Assembly: GCA_937902115.1 (NCBI GenBank)
Contig: CALGSR010000486.1
Location: 1 to 13,816, forward strand
Origin: an uncultured Bacillus sp.
GTDB lineage: Bacteria; Bacillota; Bacilli; Bacillales; Cytobacillaceae
Reading direction: 5' to 3'
Length of the DNA stretch: 13,816 nucleotides
Positions 1 to 6,823 of the stretch are shown here, one piece after another; the stretch's first letter is position 1, and every line of letters starts with the position of its first letter. A model generated the notes under the pieces. It was given only the letters and a program-made list of their open reading frames with translations, ran no database searches and was not told the origin of the DNA. Both the position numbers and the translations under genes were made by a program.

Positions 1-350
1 GATGCACCGGAAATAATTTTCACATCGGCGCCATTAGAGAAATTATTCATGACAGGAGCCGGTCCAACTAATCCGGCATCAATATCTCCTGACTTTAATG
101 CCGTCATAAATGTCCCGCCGTCAGGGAATGTTCTGTATTCAATCTCTACATTTTCACCAAGTGCTTTTTCATAATAGCCTTTTTCACGAGCAACCATTGC
201 CGGAACATGATCAATATTCGGAAAATATCCGAGAACGATTTTTTCCTTTTTTGCTTCCGTCTTTGAGCTTTCTTCTGAATCGCTTGTACCACATGCACTT
301 AAAACACCCATTATAAATAGTAAAGCCATAGGCAATATCCACTTTTTCAT
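1..350 (-). CDS. ABC transporter substrate-binding lipoprotein, SsuA/TauA/NrtA-like, 3' end cut by window edge
   Basis: About 116 N-terminal residues are visible; the rest lies left of the window. The protein starts MKKWILPMALLF and has a hydrophobic stretch ending in a lipobox (V-L-S-A-C, Cys20), so it should be a lipid-anchored receptor on the outer face of the membrane. A Ser/Glu/Lys-rich linker follows, then IVLGYFPN, an AREKGYYEK segment and a GDIDAGLVGPAP segment. These are typical of the NMT1/SsuA family of periplasmic-binding-type proteins for sulfonates, taurine, nitrate or similar anions. The ATG at 348-350 is preceded by AGAAGGGA. It lies 18 bases after the permease stop, so it is the third gene of the importer operon. 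The substrate cannot be fixed from the sequence. A monooxygenase such as SsuD, if present, would lie beyond the left edge. Confidence 0.85.
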   Translation of the reverse strand, partial: MKKWILPMALLFIMGVLSACGTSDSEESSKTEAKKEKIVLGYFPNIDHVPAMVAREKGYYEKALGENVEIEYRTFPDGGTFMTALKSGDIDAGLVGPAPVMNNFSNGADVKIISGA

Positions 351-368
351 TTTTCTTAATCCCTTCTA

Positions 369-1130
369 TTATGCTTTTTGTTCTAAGCCCCATTTAGCCA
401 TAACATTCTTTTCAATTCGCTGGAAGAAGAGCAGGTCGACTGTTATCCCAATCAATCCGATAACAACCATCACTCCTATTACCATGTCCATTCGGCCAAA
501 GTCTGACGCATATTTTAATGTAAACCCGAGTCCCGGTCCGGTACTCAACAGTTCCCCTGCCATTAAGGCACGCCAAGCAAATGCCCAGGCCAGTCTTACA
601 CCGGTGACAGCATATGGTATAGAGGCTGGCAACATGACACGGAAAAACAGGTCGATTCCGCCTGAGCCCATCGTTTGAGCCGCTTTAATATAAAGCGGGG
701 AAACATTTTTGATTCCAGTCCGCATATTAATCGTCATTACGATGGTAGCTCCTAAAACAACAATAAATATAACCGATTTTTCATTCAAGCCAAACCACAT
801 AATGGCTAGAGGAAGCCAGACAATGCTCGGAATGCTTTGCAATGATAAAATAAGTGCTCCCAGCGTTTCATCCGCTGTTTTTGATTTGGCAAGCAGTATC
901 CCAAGCAATACTCCGATGACAAGTGCGAGTGAAAGTCCAATCAACAGGCGGGTAAAGCTGGCACCTAAGTCTTGGAATAATGATCCATCTGCTACACTTT
1001 CCTGTAAGCTCGATAGGACATCTATTGGTGACGGCAGCATGACCTTAGGGATATCAAATATCCGGATGGAGAACTCCCATAAGAGCAATAGTGCTGCGAA
1101 GAAAACAATTCGTTTAATAGCCACTTGCAT
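369..1130 (-). CDS. ssuC: ABC transporter permease, SsuC/TauC-like
   Basis: This is a 253-residue integral membrane subunit of the importer. It has a first membrane helix at about residues 7-25, several further helices, and the conserved cytoplasmic EAA loop at about 149-172 (AAQTMG, then I, then LPASIP), which contacts the ATPase. The closing pattern RLAWAFAWRALMAGELL is characteristic of SsuC/TauC/NrtB permeases. I chose the ATG at 1128-1130 because AGAGGAG sits 8-9 bases upstream. A start 36 bases earlier is open but has no binding site and would deepen the overlap with the ATPase gene. With this start the reading frame overlaps the end of the ATPase gene by 17 bases, suggesting translational coupling. 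The gene symbol is by family; nitrate or taurine transport is also possible. Confidence 0.88.
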   Translation of the reverse strand: MQVAIKRIVFFAALLLLWEFSIRIFDIPKVMLPSPIDVLSSLQESVADGSLFQDLGASFTRLLIGLSLALVIGVLLGILLAKSKTADETLGALILSLQSIPSIVWLPLAIMWFGLNEKSVIFIVVLGATIVMTINMRTGIKNVSPLYIKAAQTMGSGGIDLFFRVMLPASIPYAVTGVRLAWAFAWRALMAGELLSTGPGLGFTLKYASDFGRMDMVIGVMVVIGLIGITVDLLFFQRIEKNVMAKWGLEQKA

Positions 1131-1899
1131 AACGTTGCTCCTCTTCTGCCACTTTATCAATTTCAACCTCTAGCAAGTCCATAATGGGTTGTTCATACTG
1201 CGCTAATTGTTGGATATGCTTGTCGCGCGGTCTTTCAATATCTACGCGGATTTCTTTCAGGATTGTTCCGGGATGGGTACCCATCACAATGATGCGATCG
1301 GATAATTTTACAGCCTCTTGTATGCTGTGAGTAACAAACAAAATCGTCTTTTTCGTTTCAAGCCAAATATTTTCTAGCTCTTGATGAAGGCGGATTCTCG
1401 TTTGTTCATCCAAGGCACCAAAAGGTTCATCCATTAACAGGACTCTTGGGTTCATCGCCAATGCTCTTGCGATAGCCACTCTTTGCTGCATCCCCCCGGA
1501 TAGCTCGTGCGGAGAGTGTTTCGCGTAGGCACTCAACTGAACAAGGCTTAAATATTTTTGCGCAATCTTGCGTGCCACGTTCTTTTTCATTTCTTTACGG
1601 AGCGGAAACATGACATTTTCTTCTACTGACAACCAAGGAAATAATGCTGCCTGTTGAAAAACCATCCCTCGATCTTTCCCGGGCTTCATGATTCTCTGAT
1701 TATCTAAAATAATGCTGCCTTCATTTGGATTGGTTAATCCTGCGACGATCGAAAGCAGAGTCGATTTTCCACATCCGGACGGTCCCAGAAGAGAAACAAA
1801 TTCTCCTTCTTTTATTTGCAGATTAATATCTTTTAAGACCTGCTCCGTTTGGCCGCGGTTACTAAAACTCTTTTGAATATTATTTATATTAAGAAACAT
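1114..1899 (-). CDS. ssuB: ABC transporter ATP-binding protein, SsuB/TauB-like
   Basis: This 261-residue nucleotide-binding subunit powers the importer. Visible motifs, in order: Walker A GPSGCGKST (39-47), Q-loop Gln near 82, ABC signature LSGGMQQR (133-140), Walker B LLMDEPFGALD (154-164) and the H-loop His191. The segment FQQAALFPWLSVEENV and the wording around the D-loop match the SsuB/TauB/NrtD group. It is the first gene of the operon. The ATG at 1897-1899 has a GGTGA binding site. The promoter at 1990-2017 lies about 90 bases upstream. The order here is ATPase-permease-receptor, unlike the ssuB-ssuA-ssuC order of Bacillus subtilis, so the exact substrate is uncertain. Confidence 0.9.
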   Translation of the reverse strand: MFLNINNIQKSFSNRGQTEQVLKDINLQIKEGEFVSLLGPSGCGKSTLLSIVAGLTNPNEGSIILDNQRIMKPGKDRGMVFQQAALFPWLSVEENVMFPLRKEMKKNVARKIAQKYLSLVQLSAYAKHSPHELSGGMQQRVAIARALAMNPRVLLMDEPFGALDEQTRIRLHQELENIWLETKKTILFVTHSIQEAVKLSDRIIVMGTHPGTILKEIRVDIERPRDKHIQQLAQYEQPIMDLLEVEIDKVAEEEQRYASGY

Positions 1900-1948
1900 A
1901 ATGTCACCAACTTTATCATTTACTATTTTTTATCTTTACTATTTACAT

Positions 1949-1956
1949 AATTCCCA
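1949..1956 (-). promoter_or_regulatory. Possible CymR-like operator half-site
   Basis: The minus strand reads TGGGAATT about 28-35 bases downstream of the predicted transcription start. As I recall it, this is the conserved 3' part of the CymR box that controls sulfur genes, including ssu, in Bacillus subtilis. The 5' part of the box matches poorly, so this is a weak call. Confidence 0.25.
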
Positions 1957-1989
1957 CTTGTTTAATGCGAATAATTAACATTACAGATA

Positions 1990-2017
1990 ATTATATAATG
2001 TTTATAAGATAAGTCAA
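1990..2017 (-). promoter_or_regulatory. Sigma-A-type promoter of the ssu-like operon
   Basis: On the minus strand TTGACT (2012-2017) is followed after 16 bases by a perfect TATAAT (1990-1995). Transcription would start near 1983, leaving a leader of about 85 bases before the ATPase gene. That leader is too short for an S-box riboswitch. Confidence 0.7.
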
Positions 2018-2062
2018 CATTATTGTTAAATAGATTTTTATTAATATATTTTCCTATTCACG

Positions 2063-2122
2063 ATGAATAAAAAAAATACAAATGCCTTCTATTAATAGAA
2101 GGCATTTGTATTTTTTATTCAT
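2063..2122 (-). terminator. Strong intrinsic terminator of the copper operon
   Basis: The arms at 2063-2090 and 2097-2122 are almost perfectly complementary, with two extra A in the left arm, around the loop ATTAAT. The core stem is AAATGCCTTCT/AGAAGGCATTT, flanked by an A-tract and a T-tract, so it could work in both directions. It begins 10 bases after the stop of the small gene ending at 2132 and insulates the downstream ssu-like promoter from the copper operon. Confidence 0.88.
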
Positions 2123-2131
2123 ATTCTTCAC

Positions 2132-2260
2132 TTACTCATGCTGCTCTGTATTTGTGTGCCCATCACTGTCTGCAGGAGGGTCAGCCAAAGCCGTGTACCC
2201 ATAATAAATGCCGACAACGATGAGTAAATAAGCAATAGCGGAAAGTGTCCATTTTTTCAT
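2132..2260 (-). CDS. Small single-pass membrane peptide at the end of the copper operon
   Basis: This is a 42-codon reading frame starting MKKWTLSAIAY. Residues 5-21 form one hydrophobic helix (SAIAYLLIVVGIYYGY). A short acidic, His-containing tail follows (DPPADSDGHTNTEQHE). The ATG at 2258-2260 has a strong GGAAGGAG site that overlaps the copA stop codon region. The gap to copA is only 15 bases and the operon terminator follows at once, so expression with copA is very likely. I do not recognise the family. The tail has two His and several acidic residues on one side of the membrane, which would fit a helper for copper export or cuproenzyme assembly, but this is inference from context. Confidence 0.72.
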   Translation of the reverse strand: MKKWTLSAIAYLLIVVGIYYGYTALADPPADSDGHTNTEQHE

Positions 2261-2275
2261 GAAACCTTCTCCTTC

Positions 2276-4690
2276 CTATAGTTTGACTCTTTGTAAACGA
2301 AGAGCATTCAACACAACAGATACAGAGCTGAAGGCCATTGCTGCTCCTGCAAGCCAAGGAGCCAAAAATCCCATAGCTGCAATAGGGATGCCAATTGTAT
2401 TGTAGGCAAGCGCCCAGAATAGATTCTGCTTTATATTCTTCATCGTTTTATGACTCATGAGGATGGAATCGGCAATGCTGTTCAAATCACCGCGGATTAA
2501 GGTAATATCCGCTGCTTCCATTGCTACATCGGTACCTGTTCCAATGGCCATGCCGATATCTGCTGTCGCAAGGGCAGGAGCATCATTAATTCCGTCTCCT
2601 ACCATCGCCACTTTCTTCCCTTGTGCCTGAAGTTTCTTCACTTCCTCTGCTTTTCCTTGCGGCAGAACTTCAGCAATCACATGGTCGATGCCTGCCTCTT
2701 TGGCAATTGCGTTGGCTGTTTGTTTGTTATCCCCTGTAATCATAATGACTTCAAGGCCCATATCCTTCATTCGCTTAATGGCTTGGGTGGATGTTTCTTT
2801 AATCGTATCCGCAACAGCGACAATCCCGGCACAGGAGCCGTCCACTGCAGCGAGCATGGCCGTTTTCCCTTGCTTCTCAAGACCTTCCATCACATTCAAT
2901 ACATGGTCAACGTCCACATTGTGTTTTTTCATGAGACGGCGTGTACCGACAAGAACGGTTTTTCCATCTACATTCGCCTTAATTCCGTATCCCGGGATAT
3001 TTTCAAACTCAGATACGTCCTTCAGTCCGATTGATTTTTCCTTAATGCCTTCTACAATCGCCTGGGCAAGTGGATGCTCTGACTGTTTTTCAGCTGAGCC
3101 GACGAGGGATAAAAATTCTGTCTCATTGCCCTCAGTAAGAACATCCGTAAGAACAGGAGCCCCATTTGTAACTGTTCCTGTTTTATCCAGAATGACTGTA
3201 TTCACCTTATGAGTCATTTCTAAATGCTCTCCGCCTTTAAAAAGAATACCGTATTCTGCAGCACGGCCTGACCCTGCCATAATTGATGTCGGAGTTGCAA
3301 GGCCAAGAGCACATGGACAGGCAATAACAAGAACGGCAATTAATTTTTCCAATGCCCCAGCGAAATTCCCCGGTTCGGCCCATAAATACCAAATTAAAAA
3401 TGTAATGACTGCGATTCCAACAACAATTGGAACGAAGATTCCAGAAATAATATCAGCCATTCGCTGAATCGGTGCCTTTGAACCTTGAGCCTCTTCCACG
3501 ACTTTAATAATTTGTGACAAGGCCGTATCTTTTCCAACCCGGGTTGCTTTAATTTTCAAGAAGCCATTTCTATTGATGGTTGCCCCAATAACGCTGTCGC
3601 CGACTGTTTTATCAACCGGAACACTTTCCCCGGTAATCATTGATTCATCAAGGGCAGATGTACCTTCGAGAACCTCACCGTCAACTGGGATTTTTTCCCC
3701 AGGTTTGACTAGTAGGATATCACCTGCTGTCACATCCTCCAACGGAATAATCGTTTCCTCCCCATCACGGATAACGGTAGCGGTTTTCGCCTGTAGGCCC
3801 ATCAATTTTTTAATTGCTTCCGATGATCTTCCTTTTGCTTTTGCTTCAAATAATTTACCAAGTATAATTAATGTAATTAAGACCGCACTTGTTTCAAAAT
3901 AAAGTCCGACTGAGTGAGTGCTTTGCCCAATTGTTCCAATCGCAAGATACACACTGTAAAAATAAGCAGCCGATGTTCCAAGAACAACGAGCACATCCAT
4001 ATTGGCGCTTTTATTTTTCAATGCTTTATAGGCACCAACGTAAAACTGCTTACCGATAAAAAACTGCACCGGTGTTGCTAAAGCCATCTGAACCCATGGA
4101 TTCATAAAGGCCTCCGGCACATATAAAAAAGAGGTAAAACTAAAGTGACCGACCATTGACCAAAGCAGAGGCAATGAGAGAATCATAGCGAAAATAAATT
4201 TCCCCTGCTGCTTTTCAATCTCCTTTTGCCGATAATCGACCGCTTCCTTTTTATTTTCCTCATCCTTGACCATTGCCCCGTAACCGAGGTTCTCGACCTT
4301 TTGAATTAAATCCTTCGCTGAGATAGTAGATGGATTATATTCAATAGAAGCCGTTTCAAGGGCTAAATTAACATTAGCCTGAAGGACGCCCTCCATTTTA
4401 TTCAATCCCTTTTCAATACGGGCAGAACAGGCGGAACAGGTCATCCCGGTAATCACTAATTCTGATTTCTCCTTCACGACACCATAGCCGAGATCCTCTA
4501 CTTTCTTCTGGATATCTGACAGCTTCAACACATTCGGATCGTACTGTACCATAGCCTTTTCCAAAGCTAAATTGACATTGGCTTCTTGAACACCTTCCAT
4601 TTTCTTTAACCCTTTTTCAATTCGGGTAGAACAAGCAGAACAGGTCATCCCGGTAATATGAAACTGATTTTCTAAAATCTTTTCGCTCAT
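2276..4690 (-). CDS. copA: Copper-exporting P1B-type ATPase CopA
   Basis: This 804-residue protein pumps Cu(I) out of the cytoplasm using ATP. It has two N-terminal heavy-metal-associated domains, each with GMTCSAC (Cys17/Cys20 and Cys85/Cys88). The transmembrane metal-site motif is CPC (458-460), the phosphorylation motif is DKTGT with Asp502, and TGDN and GDGINDAP (698-705) hinge motifs follow. The length matches Bacillus CopA (about 800). A GTG nine bases further upstream is in frame, but GAGGTG lies 6-7 bases before the ATG at 4688-4690, so I use that ATG. It should accept Cu(I) from CopZ, encoded just upstream. A CsoR-like palindrome (4703-4719) sits directly against its ribosome binding site. 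Confidence 0.96.
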   Translation of the reverse strand: MSEKILENQFHITGMTCSACSTRIEKGLKKMEGVQEANVNLALEKAMVQYDPNVLKLSDIQKKVEDLGYGVVKEKSELVITGMTCSACSARIEKGLNKMEGVLQANVNLALETASIEYNPSTISAKDLIQKVENLGYGAMVKDEENKKEAVDYRQKEIEKQQGKFIFAMILSLPLLWSMVGHFSFTSFLYVPEAFMNPWVQMALATPVQFFIGKQFYVGAYKALKNKSANMDVLVVLGTSAAYFYSVYLAIGTIGQSTHSVGLYFETSAVLITLIILGKLFEAKAKGRSSEAIKKLMGLQAKTATVIRDGEETIIPLEDVTAGDILLVKPGEKIPVDGEVLEGTSALDESMITGESVPVDKTVGDSVIGATINRNGFLKIKATRVGKDTALSQIIKVVEEAQGSKAPIQRMADIISGIFVPIVVGIAVITFLIWYLWAEPGNFAGALEKLIAVLVIACPCALGLATPTSIMAGSGRAAEYGILFKGGEHLEMTHKVNTVILDKTGTVTNGAPVLTDVLTEGNETEFLSLVGSAEKQSEHPLAQAIVEGIKEKSIGLKDVSEFENIPGYGIKANVDGKTVLVGTRRLMKKHNVDVDHVLNVMEGLEKQGKTAMLAAVDGSCAGIVAVADTIKETSTQAIKRMKDMGLEVIMITGDNKQTANAIAKEAGIDHVIAEVLPQGKAEEVKKLQAQGKKVAMVGDGINDAPALATADIGMAIGTGTDVAMEAADITLIRGDLNSIADSILMSHKTMKNIKQNLFWALAYNTIGIPIAAMGFLAPWLAGAAMAFSSVSVVLNALRLQRVKL

Positions 4691-4702
4691 TTTCAACACC
4701 TC

Positions 4703-4719
4703 ATACCTACATAGGGTAT
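4703..4719 (-). promoter_or_regulatory. CsoR-like palindrome in front of copA
   Basis: ATACCTACATAGGGTAT has perfect outer arms ATACC/GGTAT around seven bases and resembles the GC-tract palindromes bound by CsoR. It lies inside the operon, between the copZ-copA hairpin and the copA binding site (4697-4702). No good -35/-10 pair was found around it. It may be a second operator or a leftover of an older promoter. Confidence 0.5.
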
Positions 4720-4728
4720 ATTTTTTTG

Positions 4729-4766
4729 AAAAAGAGAGCGTGCCGTTAAAGCACGTTCAACTCTTT
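4729..4766 (-). terminator. Weak hairpin/attenuator between copZ and copA
   Basis: Directly after the copZ stop the minus strand can fold CGTGC/GCACG around TTTAACG, with imperfect outer pairing (GA/TC, AGAG/CTCT). It is followed by CTCTCTTTTT. This looks like a leaky intrinsic terminator that would make more copZ than copA message, which would suit a chaperone needed in excess of its pump. The role is inferred. Confidence 0.45.
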
Positions 4767-4767
4767 A

Positions 4768-4974
4768 TTATTTTACGTCATAGCCTTGATCATCGATGGT
4801 TTCTTTAATCGCATCTAATGTTACTTCTTCTTGATTAAATTCTACATCGACTTTTTTATTTTCAAGGTCAACTTTTACACTTGCAACACCATTTAAACCG
4901 CCAACGCTGCTTTCAACTGCTTTCACACAATGACCACATGACATTCCTTCTACATTTAAAGTTACTTTTTCCAT
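4768..4974 (-). CDS. copZ: Copper chaperone CopZ
   Basis: This 68-residue single heavy-metal-associated domain (ferredoxin-like fold) has the Cu(I)-binding motif GMSCGHC (Cys13, Cys16) near the N terminus and ends DDQGYDVK. The length and motif match Bacillus CopZ (about 69 residues). It binds cytosolic Cu(I) and hands it to CopA and CsoR. The ATG at 4972-4974 has AAAGGAG nine bases upstream. It follows csoR by 14 bases, so the two genes are on one transcript. A weak hairpin separates it from copA. Confidence 0.95.
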   Translation of the reverse strand: MEKVTLNVEGMSCGHCVKAVESSVGGLNGVASVKVDLENKKVDVEFNQEEVTLDAIKETIDDQGYDVK

Positions 4975-4988
4975 TACTTTCAGCTCCT

Positions 4989-5330
4989 TTACTTTTTCAT
5001 CAGTTTTTGAATCGTGACCAATACTTCATCCAGCACTTCCATATCGCCTTCCTGAATCCGTTCAACGACACACTCTTTCATGTGTGCCTCGAGAAGGATT
5101 TTGGCCACGCTATTTAATGCTGCCTGTGCAGCAGAAATTTGTGTAATGACATCATCACAATAAGTATCCTTCTCAATCATTCCCTTTATTCCGCGAATCT
5201 GGCCTTCAACCCGGTTCAGACGTGAAACAAGATTCTTCTTCGTTTTCTCCGTATGATGGCTCGATCTGCCGCTGTGACAAGAACAATTATTTTCATCTAA
5301 AATCTCATCTTTCTCAAATTCAGGCTTCAT
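4989..5330 (-). CDS. csoR: Copper-sensing transcriptional repressor CsoR
   Basis: This 113-residue, mostly helical repressor of the CsoR/RcnR family releases its operator when it binds Cu(I). The expected Cu ligands are present in the Cys-His-Cys pattern: Cys58 (TYCDD), His83 and Cys87 (EAHMKEC). The helix RLNRVEGQIRGIKGMI is diagnostic. The first 30 residues form an extension containing CSCH and HH, longer than I recall for Bacillus subtilis CsoR and possibly an additional metal contact. The ATG at 5328-5330 has AAGGAGG upstream. It heads the operon csoR-copZ-copA-small peptide and probably represses itself through the operator at 5358-5376. Confidence 0.94.
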   Translation of the reverse strand: MKPEFEKDEILDENNCSCHSGRSSHHTEKTKKNLVSRLNRVEGQIRGIKGMIEKDTYCDDVITQISAAQAALNSVAKILLEAHMKECVVERIQEGDMEVLDEVLVTIQKLMKK

Positions 5331-5350
5331 CTCACTCCCTCCTTATTTTT

Positions 5351-5380
5351 AATATAGCATACCCCCCCATCCTATGTAAA
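5351..5380 (-). promoter_or_regulatory. Promoter of the csoR-copZA operon
   Basis: On the minus strand TTTACA (5375-5380), 18 bases, then TATATT (5351-5356). The spacer consists of the G-rich CsoR-like operator, the arrangement expected for copper-relieved repression. Confidence 0.65.
5358..5376 (-). promoter_or_regulatory. CsoR operator in the spacer of the operon promoter
   Basis: CATACCCCCCCATCCTATG has inverted ends (CATA/TATG) and an uninterrupted tract of seven C. GC-tract pseudo-palindromes flanked by ATA/TAT are the known CsoR target type. Its place between -35 and -10 supports repression of csoR and the genes after it. Confidence 0.65.
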
Positions 5381-5460
5381 GAGTTTTAAAATCACTTTTC
5401 GCCAGTCTATTTTATTATGAGGCAAGGAGCCTTATCTTAATCAAAGTGTACCTCTTAGTT

Positions 5461-5494
5461 AAAAAGGGCATCTTTATCTTCACGAAAGATGCCC
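5461..5494 (-). terminator. Intrinsic terminator after the GNAT gene
   Basis: This is a perfect 10-base stem (GGGCATCTTT at 5466-5475, AAAGATGCCC at 5485-5494) with a 9-base loop. On the minus strand it is followed by TTTTT. It starts 25 bases after the acetyltransferase stop. The stretch 5381-5460 between it and the copper promoter shows no gene. Confidence 0.88.
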
Positions 5495-5519
5495 TCAAAT
5501 GTATAAGAATAATAAAAGT

Positions 5520-5999
5520 TTAGATCTGAAGATTTTTTAAATACCACGCATCCATAGCAGAGTGTTCAGAACCCGGCAGTGGTTCACGCAAGAGTATAAA
5601 TCCGAATTTCTCATATAAAATACATGCGGTTTTTAATTCATGCATGGTTTCTAAATAGCACTTATCATAATGTTCAGCAGCAAATGACAAGGCTGTATCC
5701 ATTAGTTTCTTGGATAGTCCCAAACCCTGAGCTTTTGGACTTAAGTATAGCTTTTGTAATTCACAAACTTTACTATGTTCGTTAAACGGTGCTATACCAA
5801 TTCCACCAACAACTTCTCCTTCCATTTCTATGACCCAATAGTTCGCATATTTTAAATTAGTATAATAGTGGTGAAGATCAGTAAGTTGAGGATCAAAATA
5901 TGCTGACCCGGGAATCGCTAATCCAAGTGATTTTAAAGAATCTTGTATAATTTCTTTTACTTTTGCATTGTCTTCTTTTTTAATTTCTCGAATAATCAT
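5520..5999 (-). CDS. GNAT-family N-acetyltransferase
   Basis: This 159-residue acetyl-CoA-dependent transferase has substrate unknown. The core reads VIEMEGEVVGGIGIAPF (about 56-72), then VCELQKLYLSPKAQGLGLSK (78-97), whose KAQGLG is the acetyl-CoA pyrophosphate-binding motif A. YEKFGFI (129-135) is the usual C-terminal motif B. I choose the ATG at 5997-5999 because AAGGAG lies seven bases upstream; a TTG two codons earlier would be almost on top of that site. It follows the NAD(P)-binding gene by 50 bases with no terminator seen, so the two may share a transcript. Confidence 0.87.
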   Translation of the reverse strand: MIIREIKKEDNAKVKEIIQDSLKSLGLAIPGSAYFDPQLTDLHHYYTNLKYANYWVIEMEGEVVGGIGIAPFNEHSKVCELQKLYLSPKAQGLGLSKKLMDTALSFAAEHYDKCYLETMHELKTACILYEKFGFILLREPLPGSEHSAMDAWYLKNLQI

Positions 6000-6049
6000 A
6001 TTCAATCTCCTTCAATTAATGCTTCATAATATAATGTAAGAGAATATTT

Positions 6050-6670
6050 TTAGTAGGCGATACCTACACGTGTTTTTATATAATTGTTACTTTTAATCTG
6101 ATTATATGTAAACTCTGCTGTATCCGATACGGATATTTTAACTCCACCCACCGGCAAAAAATCACGTTCCACACGATATTCACCCAAATTTTCTCCATCC
6201 GGTAAATACGTAGGACAGACGATCGTCCATTCGAGTGTCGATTGTTTAAGCAAATCGTAAACTTTATGATGTTCTTCTGCTGCACGGGTGGATTTACGCT
6301 TTGATTCACTTGACTGATAACGCAGTATATTTGGGGTAGTTCTACTTTGCAGGATACCCGCAGTTCCTATCGTTATCATTCGTTTGATCCCTTCGTTTTC
6401 CATTGCTTCAATAATGAGTGGTATACTTTCGGATAAAGTGGTTGTTCCATCAGTATTCAGTGCGCTAATCACTAGATCCATCCCATGCATTGCACGCATG
6501 ATATCATCTTTTTTTAAAATATTCCCTTGCATAATCGTTAAATTTTCATTATTTATTTGAATCTTCTCTGGAGTGCGAACTAATACAGTCACTAGGTGTC
6601 TGTCATGAAGAGCATAAGTAACTATTTGCCCCCCAACTCGTCCAGTTGCACCTAAAATTAAAATATTCAA
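6050..6670 (-). CDS. NmrA-like NAD(P)-binding protein (atypical SDR)
   Basis: This is a 206-residue Rossmann-fold protein. The dinucleotide-binding motif GATGRVGG is at residues 7-14, after the first strand NILIL. Later segments (LVISALNTDG, IKRMITIGTAGIL, LEWTIVCPTYLPDG) are typical of the NAD(P)H-binding/NmrA-like family, which includes reductases and redox-sensing regulators. The substrate is unknown. The start is TTG at 6668-6670: GGGAGG lies nine bases upstream, and the motif then falls at the family's usual position. A GTG 36 bases upstream is open but lacks a binding site. It is divergent from the antiporter gene at 6824. Confidence 0.82.
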   Translation of the reverse strand: MNILILGATGRVGGQIVTYALHDRHLVTVLVRTPEKIQINNENLTIMQGNILKKDDIMRAMHGMDLVISALNTDGTTTLSESIPLIIEAMENEGIKRMITIGTAGILQSRTTPNILRYQSSESKRKSTRAAEEHHKVYDLLKQSTLEWTIVCPTYLPDGENLGEYRVERDFLPVGGVKISVSDTAEFTYNQIKSNNYIKTRVGIAY

Positions 6671-6750
6671 AAGTATAATCCTCCCTTTTACGAATACAAA
6701 TATCACACTACACTTGTCTTAATAAGAGAATAGCAGTAATTTAAGGGAAA

Positions 6751-6784
6751 GGGGAATTTGTTTATTCAATATTTAAATTGCCCC
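6751..6784. repeat. Inverted repeat between two divergent genes
   Basis: GGGGAATTT (6751-6759) and AAATTGCCCC (6775-6784) are complementary apart from one extra base, with 15 AT-rich bases between. It lies upstream of both the NmrA-like gene and the antiporter gene, where an operator would be expected. No known regulator box was recognised. Confidence 0.45.
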
Positions 6785-6823
6785 TAACTTGCTATGTTGT
6801 GATTTTAATAAGGGTGTGTAAGT

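Noticed and set aside
1900..1989. SAM (S-box) or other riboswitch in the ssu leader
   Set aside because: The leader is only about 85 AT-rich bases and shows neither the expected conserved elements nor a terminator.
3573..3902. Plus-strand frames within copA
   Set aside because: These are antisense shadows of conserved P-type ATPase sequence.
6785..6800. TGCTATGTT as an extended -10 for the antiporter gene
   Set aside because: No matching -35 is present at suitable spacing and the -10 itself is weak, so I do not list it as a promoter.
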